From contig CAVSZK010000012.1 in the NCBI GenBank assembly GCA_963732415.1, positions 255,917 through 319,916 on the forward strand: a stretch of 64,000 nucleotides of DNA. Direction: 5' to 3'. Below, piece after piece: positions 8,924-16,169 of this stretch (positions within the stretch are counted from its first letter, which is position 1; every line of letters starts with the position of its first letter). Source of the stretch: RPQJ01 sp963732415 (GTDB taxonomy: Bacteria; Pseudomonadota; Gammaproteobacteria; Steroidobacterales; Steroidobacteraceae). The notes below the pieces were generated by a model that saw nothing but the letters and a program-made list of their open reading frames with translations, did no database searches and had not been told where the DNA came from. Both the position numbers and the translations under genes were made by a program.

Positions 8924-10153
8924 TCAGGTATCCACGGGCGGTGGGCTCGGCGGAAGTGGCCGCGGGCTGCGGGCTTCCACCCGCGGGAAGACATGCAGCA
9001 TCGCAAGTCCCAGGGCACAGGCCGACGCGCAGAAGACAAGCGATGGCATCGGCGTGTCGGTCGGGAAGTGGCCCATCAACTGCACGCAGACCGCGCCAAT
9101 CATCTGCTGCATGAATCCGATCAGGCTCGAGGCCACGCCCGCGTGCTCCGGGGAAAGGCTCACCGCTGTTGCGGTGACGTTCGGCAGCGCGAGCCCCTGC
9201 CCGTAGGCCAGCACTCCCATCGGCACGAAGATCCACAGCGGGTGCTTGAGACCCAGCGCCGCGAATCCGAGCGCGGCGCACGAACCGACGACTGTCAGCA
9301 GCACGCCTGAGACGACCATCCAGTGCAGGTCTCGCCGTCCAATCAGGCGGCCGACCGACCAGTTGCCGAGGAAATATCCGGCTGCGATGAACAGGTAATA
9401 GAAGCCGAACTCCGTGGCGGGACGGCCGAGGGCCGAGACCATCACGTAGGGCGCGAGCGAGATGAACACCAGGAAGGTCGCGTAGACGACGGCGCCCTGC
9501 AGCACGCAGCCGGCGAACAGCGGATCACGCGACAGCGACAATGTCGTCGCCAGCATCTCCGCCGCGCGCGGCGGGTGCACGCCGGCGCGCCTCGTTTCGG
9601 GCAATCGGCGCCAGGCGACGGTCCCCACGACAAGCGTGGCCAGCATCAAGGTCGCAAAGATCGCCCGCCAGCCGAGTCCCGTCGCGACGAATCCGCCGAT
9701 CACGGGCGCCAGCGAATTTCCGAGCACCGCGACCATCGTGAGCGAAGCGAACAGCTTCGCCATTCGCTCCGCCGGGTAGAGATCCGCGACGATGGCACGG
9801 GCCGTGACCAGGCCGGTTGCGGTTCCGAAGGCCTGCAGTCCACGGCCTGCGATCAGCCAGTGCAGGTTCTGCGCGCCCAGGCACACGATCGTGCCCACGA
9901 TCATGATCGAGAGGCCGTACAGTACCGCGTTGCGCCGGCCGTAGCGGTCGGAGATCGGCCCCCACACCAGGATGCCGAGCGCGAACGTGACCAGCGACAC
10001 CGAGAACGTCGCCTGCACCGCCGCAACACTCGCGCCGAAGTATTCGCGGACCGAGGGTAGTGCGGGCAGGTAGAGGTTGGTCGCGATCGGCCCCAGCGCG
10101 GTCACTGCCGCAAGCAGCAGCAGCAGGCCGCGATCGGTCAGCGCGCGCCTCAA
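8924..10153 (-). CDS. Bcr/CflA-family MFS drug exporter
   Basis: A 409-residue inner-membrane protein with about 12 hydrophobic segments. The Bcr/CflA hallmark TNLYLPALPSVREYF is in the first segment, and the MFS loop motif is WGPISDRYGRR near residues 64-74. The family exports sulfonamides, bicyclomycin or chloramphenicol; the substrate cannot be read here. The start is TTG, overlapping the gabD stop in TTGA, an unusual start codon but a standard coupling arrangement. A T-run on the coding strand (8841 down to 8835) lies downstream, with only a weak stem before it. Confidence 0.87.
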   Translation of the reverse strand: MRRALTDRGLLLLLAAVTALGPIATNLYLPALPSVREYFGASVAAVQATFSVSLVTFALGILVWGPISDRYGRRNAVLYGLSIMIVGTIVCLGAQNLHWLIAGRGLQAFGTATGLVTARAIVADLYPAERMAKLFASLTMVAVLGNSLAPVIGGFVATGLGWRAIFATLMLATLVVGTVAWRRLPETRRAGVHPPRAAEMLATTLSLSRDPLFAGCVLQGAVVYATFLVFISLAPYVMVSALGRPATEFGFYYLFIAAGYFLGNWSVGRLIGRRDLHWMVVSGVLLTVVGSCAALGFAALGLKHPLWIFVPMGVLAYGQGLALPNVTATAVSLSPEHAGVASSLIGFMQQMIGAVCVQLMGHFPTDTPMPSLVFCASACALGLAMLHVFPRVEARSPRPLPPSPPPVDT

Positions 10154-11613
10154 TCCTCGATGCCGCCGATACAGAAGTACTTGAGTTCGGTGTAGTCGAG
10201 AATGCCGTACTTGGAGCCTTCGCGGCCGCTACCCGACTCCTTCACGCCGCCGAACGGCGCGACCTCGGTCGAGATGATGCCGGTGTTCAGGCCGACGATG
10301 CCGTACTCGAGACCCTCGGCGACGCGCCAGGCGCGCGCCAGGTCGCGGGTGTAGAAGTACGATGCCAGGCCGAACTCGGTGTCGTTCGCCATCCGGATCG
10401 CCTGTTTCTCGTCCTTGAAGGCGAAGATCGGCGCGACCGGGCCGAAAGTCTCCTCGCGCGCGACCATCATCGCCGGCGTCACTTGGGTAATGATCGTGGG
10501 CTCGAAGTAAGTGCCGCCGAGCGAGTGGCGCTTGCCGCCGAGCGCGAGCTTGCCGCCCTTGGCGAGTGCGTCCGCGACGTGTTCCTCGACCTTGGCGACC
10601 GCCTTCTCGTCGATCAGCGGGCCCTGTTCGGTGGCGCCCTTCAGGCCGTCGCCCACGCGAAGCCTGCGCACCGCGTCTACCAGCTTCGCGACAAACGCGT
10701 CGTACACGCCTTCCTGCACCAGCAGCCGGTTCGCGCATACGCACGTCTGCCCGGTGTTGCGGTACTTGCTTGCGATCGCTCCCTGCACGGCGGCGTCGAG
10801 GTCGGCGTCATCGAACACGATGAACGGCGCATTGCCGCCGAGTTCGAGCGACACTTTCTTCAGCGTGCTTGTGCACTGGGACGCAAGCAGCTTTCCGATC
10901 TCCGTCGAGCCGGTGAACGTGAGCTTGCGCACGATCGGGTTCGAGGTCATTTCACCGCCCAACTCCGACGCCTTGCCGGTGACGACGCTGAACACTCCCT
11001 TCGGGATGCCGGCACGGTGCGCAAGTTCAGCCATCGCCAGTGCGGACAACGGCGTCTGCATCGCCGGCTTGCATACGAACGTGCAGCCCGCCGCGAGCGC
11101 GGGGCCGGCCTTGCGCGTGATCATCGCTGCGGGGAAGTTCCACGGCGTGATCGCCGCGACCACGCCGATCGGCTGGCGCAGAACCAGGATGCGCTTGTCG
11201 GGCTGGTGGCCGGGGATCACGTCGCCGTAGACGCGCTTGGCTTCCTCGGCGAACCACTCGATGAAGGAGGCAGCGTAGGAAATCTCGCCCCGCGCCTCGG
11301 CGAGCGGCTTTCCCTGCTCGGCAGTCATCAGCACCGCGAGGTCGTCGGCGTTGGCGAGCATCAGGTCGTTCCAGCGCCGCAGCAGGACCGAGCGCTCCTT
11401 GGCGGTCTTTGCCGCCCAGGCCGGAAAGGCCGCCGATGCAGCCTCGATGGCGCGACGCGTCTCGGCAGCGCCAAGGCTCGGGACCGTGCCGATCAACTCG
11501 CCGGTGGCCGGGTTCGAGACCGGGACCGTGCCGCCCGAGTCGGCGTCGATCCATGCGCCGTCCACGTAGCACTGCTGGCGGAGGAGGGTGGGGTCCTTGA
11601 GCGTGAATGACAT
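10150..11613 (-). CDS. gabD: NAD(P)-dependent succinate-semialdehyde dehydrogenase
   Basis: A protein of 487 residues from ATG 11613, preceded by AGGA; the frame upstream lacks family sequence. It oxidises succinate semialdehyde to succinate in GABA breakdown. Motifs include ITPWNFPAAMITRK, the glutamate region VSLELGGNAPFIVFDD and the catalytic cysteine in NTGQTCVCANR, all close to E. coli GabD. No GABA transaminase gene is next to it, but with patD at the left edge it completes much of a putrescine to GABA to succinate route. It overlaps the MFS gene by four bases. Confidence 0.93.
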   Translation of the reverse strand: MSFTLKDPTLLRQQCYVDGAWIDADSGGTVPVSNPATGELIGTVPSLGAAETRRAIEAASAAFPAWAAKTAKERSVLLRRWNDLMLANADDLAVLMTAEQGKPLAEARGEISYAASFIEWFAEEAKRVYGDVIPGHQPDKRILVLRQPIGVVAAITPWNFPAAMITRKAGPALAAGCTFVCKPAMQTPLSALAMAELAHRAGIPKGVFSVVTGKASELGGEMTSNPIVRKLTFTGSTEIGKLLASQCTSTLKKVSLELGGNAPFIVFDDADLDAAVQGAIASKYRNTGQTCVCANRLLVQEGVYDAFVAKLVDAVRRLRVGDGLKGATEQGPLIDEKAVAKVEEHVADALAKGGKLALGGKRHSLGGTYFEPTIITQVTPAMMVAREETFGPVAPIFAFKDEKQAIRMANDTEFGLASYFYTRDLARAWRVAEGLEYGIVGLNTGIISTEVAPFGGVKESGSGREGSKYGILDYTELKYFCIGGIED

Positions 11614-11741
11614 GGCTGGTTTTCCTGATTGGTTCGCCCGGGCCCGGCCTGCGAACGCAGGCGCGCAGCGGCCGCCCGGATACTGGCTCTTTCGGAGCAC
11701 ACAAGGATATCAGGGCGGGTAAAAAACGCGCGCCCGGCACG

Positions 11742-11747
11742 TATAAT
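11742..11747 (+). promoter_or_regulatory. candidate -10 box of the DUF885 gene
   Basis: A perfect TATAAT lies 34 bases before the DUF885 ATG. The region where the -35 should be (about 11719-11724) has only poor similarity and an A-run. The expected start of transcription is near 11754. Confidence 0.45.
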
Positions 11748-11781
11748 CCGCGGCCCTCCCAGTTGGCCCTGGTATCGAACA

Positions 11782-13629
11782 ATGACCCGAATCCGCCGGA
11801 CCCCGTTTCTGCTCAGCTGCGCGCTTGCACTGGGCACCTGCGCCGGTAGCGCAAGCGCCTCGCCGCCCGCGACCCCGGGTGATCCAGCGGCCAGCGCAGC
11901 CGGGGCAAAGGAGGAGGTCCAAGTGTCCGGGACGAGCCGACAGCTGCACGCGCTGTTCGACCAGTACTTCGAGGAGTACCTGGAGCTGCAGCCGCTCGCG
12001 GCCACCTTTATCGGCGATAATCGCTACAACGACAGCCTGCCGAACTACATCGGGCCCGAGTACCGCGCCCGCGCTCACGAGATGAACCAGCGTTACCTCG
12101 ACGCTGTGCAGCGGTTCGAGCGGAAGGCGCTGTCGGGCGAAGACCTCATTTCGTACGAGATCTTCGTCCGCGAGCGCAAGCGCGCGCTGGCGGCCGAGCG
12201 CTTCCCCGACTACCTGCTGCCGGTGGACCAGCGCGGCGGGCTGACGACGCTGATGCCGGCGCTCGGCTCGGGAACGAACGCACAGCCGTTCGTCACCGTC
12301 CAGGACTATGAAAACTGGCTCGGCCGTCTTGACGGCTTCGTCGTGTGGATGGACCAGGCTGTCGAGAACATGCGCGAGGGCGTAACCAGGGGCGTGGTGC
12401 AGCCGCGCACAGTCATGGAGAAGGTGCTGCCGCAGCTCGACGCGATGCTGGTCGATAAGCCCGAGGACAGCCTCTTCTACGGGCCGATCAGCAGTTTCCC
12501 GGAGACGGTGCCGGCAGCGGATCGTGAGCGCCTGGCTGCCGAATACCGCGCCGCGATCAGCGGCAAGGTCGTGCCGGCCTATCGGCGCATGCGCGACTTC
12601 GTGCGCGATGAATACCTGCCGAAATCCCGTACCACGGTTGCCTGGACGGCGCTGCCGGATGGCAAGGCCTGGTACGAGTTCTTCGTGCAGGAGCACACCA
12701 CCACAGACATGACGCCTGCGGAGATCCACGAGCTGGGCTTGAACGAGGTGGCGCGCATCCTCGGCGAGATGGACGGCGTCCGTCGCCAGGTCGGGTTCAA
12801 GGGCGACCTGCCGGCGTTTTTCGAGCATCTCGAGACGGACCCGCAGTTCTACTACACGCAGGGCTCGGAGCTGATCCAGGGCTATCGTGACCTCAAGGTT
12901 CGCATCGATGCGGCGCTGCCGAAGCTGTTCTCCGTGTTCCCGAAGGCGGACTACGAGATACGCGAGGTCGAGGCCTTCCGCGCGGCGTCGGAGGCGGGCG
13001 CGTTCTACCAACCGCCTTCGGCGGACGGCTCGCGGCCGGGCATCTTCTACGTAAACACCTACAACCTGAAGGCGCAGCCGCGATTCGGCATGGAGACTCT
13101 GTCGCTGCACGAGGCCTCGCCGGGGCATCACTTCCAGACGTCGATCCAGCAGGAACTCACCGAACTGCCGCGTTTCCGCAGGTTCGGCGGCAGCTACACG
13201 GCCTATGACGAGGGCTGGGCGCTGTACTCAGAATCGCTGGGCAGGGAACTCGGGATGTTCACCGATCCCTACCAGTGGTACGGGCGGCTGAACGACGAGC
13301 AGCTTCGAGCGATGCGCCTTGTGGTGGACACGGGCCTGCACACCCTTGGCTGGTCGCGGGAACAGGCGATCCAGTACATGCTGGACAACTCGACGATGGC
13401 CGAGACCGATGTGGTGTCCGAGGTGGAACGCTATATCGCGTGGCCCGGCCAGGCGCTGGGCTACAAGATCGGCGACCTGCGCATCCAGGGCCTGCGCCGC
13501 AGGGCAGAGGCCGAACTGGGCGACAAGTTCGACCTGCGCGACTTTCACCGCGAGGTGCTCAGCGACGGCTCAGTGCCGATGGGCGTGCTGGAGGAAAAGA
13601 TCGCACGCTGGGTCGCGGCCCGGAAATAA
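11782..13629 (+). CDS. DUF885-family exported metallopeptidase-like protein
   Basis: A protein of 615 residues. The ATG at 11782 gives a signal peptide (hydrophobic core LLSCALALGTCAG, cleavage near SASA-S). The DUF885 domain covers about residues 55-610. The signature LHEASPGHH places His443, Glu444 and His449 in a HE-x4-H arrangement typical of the family and suggestive of a zinc site. Members are annotated as probable peptidases of the envelope; the substrate is unknown. The stop codon lies inside a 35-base palindrome shared with the convergent gene. A perfect TATAAT lies upstream. Confidence 0.85.
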   Translation: MTRIRRTPFLLSCALALGTCAGSASASPPATPGDPAASAAGAKEEVQVSGTSRQLHALFDQYFEEYLELQPLAATFIGDNRYNDSLPNYIGPEYRARAHEMNQRYLDAVQRFERKALSGEDLISYEIFVRERKRALAAERFPDYLLPVDQRGGLTTLMPALGSGTNAQPFVTVQDYENWLGRLDGFVVWMDQAVENMREGVTRGVVQPRTVMEKVLPQLDAMLVDKPEDSLFYGPISSFPETVPAADRERLAAEYRAAISGKVVPAYRRMRDFVRDEYLPKSRTTVAWTALPDGKAWYEFFVQEHTTTDMTPAEIHELGLNEVARILGEMDGVRRQVGFKGDLPAFFEHLETDPQFYYTQGSELIQGYRDLKVRIDAALPKLFSVFPKADYEIREVEAFRAASEAGAFYQPPSADGSRPGIFYVNTYNLKAQPRFGMETLSLHEASPGHHFQTSIQQELTELPRFRRFGGSYTAYDEGWALYSESLGRELGMFTDPYQWYGRLNDEQLRAMRLVVDTGLHTLGWSREQAIQYMLDNSTMAETDVVSEVERYIAWPGQALGYKIGDLRIQGLRRRAEAELGDKFDLRDFHREVLSDGSVPMGVLEEKIARWVAARK

Positions 13630-13656
13630 ATAGGTGCCTGGCACCTATTTATTTCC
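13622..13656. repeat. 35-base perfect palindrome, copy 2 of 3; probable bidirectional terminator with both stop codons inside
   Basis: Seventeen base pairs around a single central T at 13639, with core GGTGCCTGGCACC. The DUF885 stop TAA is 13627-13629, and the convergent DUF2845 stop TAA is 13649-13651 on the minus strand. Both lie exactly 11 bases from the centre and both follow an AAA codon. T-rich stretches follow the GC core in either direction, as expected of a two-way terminator. Confidence 0.85.
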
Positions 13657-14023
13657 CTTTGCCGAGTTCGACGATGGACACGACCAGCCCATCGACGAAA
13701 CGCACCCGTCGCATGAGCTTGTTGCGGCCGAAGTCATAGGTCCAGAGGTCCACCGGGACTTCTTCGGTGCCTGGGAACGAGTGGTAGTTGCCGCCCAGTT
13801 GGTACTGGGGGGCACGCTGGATCCAGGTGCGCGCCCTGGTGGCCGGCTCGCCGCACACCGCGAGCACTTTATCGATCGTGTCGCCGTCCTTCACGAGGCG
13901 GCTGCCGCAGCGCATCGAGTCAGCACGCGCGTCCAGGGGCAGCAGGCCGAGCGCGGCGCATGCCACGGAGACTCTGCGGAACCACACGATTGCGGCGGAT
14001 GCGACCCGGCGCCTAGTACCCAT
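13649..14023 (-). CDS. DUF2845 exported protein, second copy
   Basis: A 124-residue protein with a signal peptide (core VSVACAALGLLPL, cleavage near ARA-D), then a DUF2845 domain: SMRCGSRLVKDGDTIDKVLAVCGEP, and a C-terminal VDLWTYDFGRNKLMRRVRFVDG. Two cysteines in the RCG and VCGEP segments probably form a disulfide. Function unknown; the domain resembles outer-membrane SmpA-like small folds. Its start overlaps the upstream paralogue by 11 bases. The final codons and stop are inside the palindrome at 13622-13656. Confidence 0.8.
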   Translation of the reverse strand: MGTRRRVASAAIVWFRRVSVACAALGLLPLDARADSMRCGSRLVKDGDTIDKVLAVCGEPATRARTWIQRAPQYQLGGNYHSFPGTEEVPVDLWTYDFGRNKLMRRVRFVDGLVVSIVELGKGK

Positions 14024-14408
14024 ATCCGTCGGTCTGGATGTCGTCGAGCTGGTCGCCGACGAAGCGCAGCTTGCGCAGCAGCTTGCTGGGCCCGAAGTTA
14101 TAGGTCCAGATCTCGACCGGGATGGTGGTCCATCCGGGCCACAGGTAAGTGTTCTCATACGGGCCGGTGTAGTAGCCGGGTCCACCCACGTAGCCCGCGA
14201 AGCTGACGCTGGTAGGTTCACCGCACAGCGTGCGCACCTTGTCCTTGCCGTCTCCCTCACTGACCAGGCGGGTGCCGCAGCGCATCGTATCTGCCTGCAC
14301 GGCGGTCGGCAGGGCGAGCGCGAGGCCTGCGCCGACGACCGCCAGGGCCTTCAACCAGCGCCTCGTACCCCGGAGCCCCGCGCAAATTTCGCTCGACCTG
14401 GTGGTCAT
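14013..14408 (-). CDS. DUF2845 exported protein, first copy
   Basis: A 131-residue protein with a signal peptide (core ALAVVGAGLALALPTAVQA), then TMRCGTRLVSEGDGKDKVRTLCGEP and a C-terminal VEIWTYNFGPSKLLRKLRFVGD. It is clearly paralogous to the next gene, so this is a tandem duplication that has diverged. Between the two conserved blocks it carries a Gly/Tyr-rich stretch (GGPGYYTGPYENTY) that the paralogue replaces. Function unknown. It is divergent from gshA across 183 bases. Confidence 0.8.
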   Translation of the reverse strand: MTTRSSEICAGLRGTRRWLKALAVVGAGLALALPTAVQADTMRCGTRLVSEGDGKDKVRTLCGEPTSVSFAGYVGGPGYYTGPYENTYLWPGWTTIPVEIWTYNFGPSKLLRKLRFVGDQLDDIQTDGYGY

Positions 14409-14591
14409 CCGGTACGCGTCTCCCGAGCCTGCGAACAGGTCACTATCGTAAGTCACTGGCCGCTGGCATGACACTCGCCGTGGCGCGCCCGCCCTGCAGC
14501 GCCCGGAGCCAGGGGCCGTCGGCGAAGCGGCCGGTTCGCCGCGGACTCTGCTACCCTCTGCAGCCCGCAAATATATGCGACGGCGTGCTCC

Positions 14592-16169
14592 ATGCCCCCC
14601 TCCCGCACCTACGATCGCCGCCTGGCTGCCCTGGTCAACCGCCAGGCAACCAAAGCCCTCCAGGGCGGCCTAAAGGGCGCGGAGAAGGAATCGCTTCGAG
14701 TCACCCCCTCGGGCCGGATTTCCCGCAGCCCCCATCCGAAGGCCCTGGGCTCGGCGCTCACCAACGAGCACATCACCACGGACTACTCCGAGGCGCTGAT
14801 CGAGGTCGTCACTCCGCCATTTGCCGAGACCTGGGAGCTCACCCAGTACCTCTGCGACCTGCACCAGTTCGTCTACCGGCGCCTGGGCGAGGAACTCCTC
14901 TGGGCCACCAGCATGCCCTGCGCAATCAAGGGAGACGAAAGCATCCCGATCGCCGAGTACGGCCCGTCCAACGTAGGCACCATGAAGACGGTGTACCGGC
15001 GCGGGCTTGGCCATCGCTACGGGCGCGTGATGCAGGCGATCTCCGGCGTGCACTTCAACTACTCGTTCCCAGAGCACTTCTGGCCGGTGATGGCCGACCT
15101 GCTCCAGAGTCACGACAGCGGGCAGAACTTCCGTTCCGACAGCTACTTTGCGCTGATCCGGAATTACCGCCGCATGGGGTGGATCGTCCTTTACCTGTTC
15201 GGCACGTCGCCGGCGCTCTGCCCTTCCTTCCTGCAGGGCCGCAAGGTGGACTGGCTCAAGGACCTCGTGCCAGGAAGCCTGTACGCGCCATACGCGACGT
15301 CGCTGCGCATGAGCGATCTCGGTTACCGCAACACCAGCCAGGCGGGGCTCCAGGTCTCGGCGAACAGTCTCGACCAGTACGTGCGCGATCTCTCGCTCGC
15401 GATCGGCACGCCGAACCCCGACTACGAGAAGATCGGCGTGAAGGTGAACGGCGAGTACCGGCAACTTAATGCCAACCTGCTGCAGATCGAGAACGAGTAC
15501 TACAGCTTCATCCGCCCGAAGCGCGTCGCACTGTCCGGCGAGCGGCCTACCGCGGCGCTGCTGCGCGGCGGAGTGCAGTACGTCGAGATGCGCTCACTCG
15601 ACGTGAGTGCGTGGGACCCGGTCGGGGTGAACCAGACCAAGCTCCGTTTTCTCGAGGCATTCGCCGCCTACTGCGTGCTGGCCGAGAGTCCGCCGATCGA
15701 GCGATCGGAGCAGGACGAACTCGACGCCGACCACGTGCTCGTTGCGCGTGAAGGGCGCAGGCCCGGCCTCGAGCTTCGCCGTGACGGCCGGGGCGTGTCG
15801 TTGCGCGACTGGGCGCTGGAGATCCTGGACTCGATGCGCGGCGCCTGTGAGTTGCTGGACGAGGGAGATCCGCAACGCCCGTACACCGTTGCGCTCGAGT
15901 TGCAGGAGGCGAAGGTGCGCGACGTCGCGCTCACGCCGTCCGCGCGCACGCTCGAGGAGCTGCGCATCAACGAGGAATCGTTCTTCGACTTCGCGCTGCG
16001 CATGTCGAAGACCCACAAGTCCTATTTCCTTGAACTGCACCTGCCGAACGAGGCGCGCCAGGACGAGTTTGCCGCTGAAGCTGAGGAGTCGCTGCAGGCA
16101 CAGGCCCGGGTCGAGGCGGCCGACGGCATTGGCTTCGACGAGTACCTTGCCCGGTACTTTGCGGCTTGA
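14592..16169 (+). CDS. gshA: glutamate-cysteine ligase, class I
   Basis: A 525-residue cytoplasmic enzyme that joins glutamate and cysteine with ATP, the committed step of glutathione synthesis. Family sequence runs from GLKGAEKESLRV (about residues 27-38) through TNEHITTDYSEALIEVVTPP, YGPSNVGTMKTVYRRGLGHRYG and VHFNYSFPEHFW, typical of the gammaproteobacterial type. Length matches E. coli GshA (518). The stop overlaps the TTG of the following PQQ gene, although the functions seem unrelated. Confidence 0.95.
   Translation: MPPSRTYDRRLAALVNRQATKALQGGLKGAEKESLRVTPSGRISRSPHPKALGSALTNEHITTDYSEALIEVVTPPFAETWELTQYLCDLHQFVYRRLGEELLWATSMPCAIKGDESIPIAEYGPSNVGTMKTVYRRGLGHRYGRVMQAISGVHFNYSFPEHFWPVMADLLQSHDSGQNFRSDSYFALIRNYRRMGWIVLYLFGTSPALCPSFLQGRKVDWLKDLVPGSLYAPYATSLRMSDLGYRNTSQAGLQVSANSLDQYVRDLSLAIGTPNPDYEKIGVKVNGEYRQLNANLLQIENEYYSFIRPKRVALSGERPTAALLRGGVQYVEMRSLDVSAWDPVGVNQTKLRFLEAFAAYCVLAESPPIERSEQDELDADHVLVAREGRRPGLELRRDGRGVSLRDWALEILDSMRGACELLDEGDPQRPYTVALELQEAKVRDVALTPSARTLEELRINEESFFDFALRMSKTHKSYFLELHLPNEARQDEFAAEAEESLQAQARVEAADGIGFDEYLARYFAA

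Noticed and set aside
10060..11610. Long open frame on the plus strand opposite gabD and the MFS exporter
   Set aside because: It runs antisense to genes with clear family motifs and has arginine-rich, motif-free sequence, a usual by-product of high G+C codon use.
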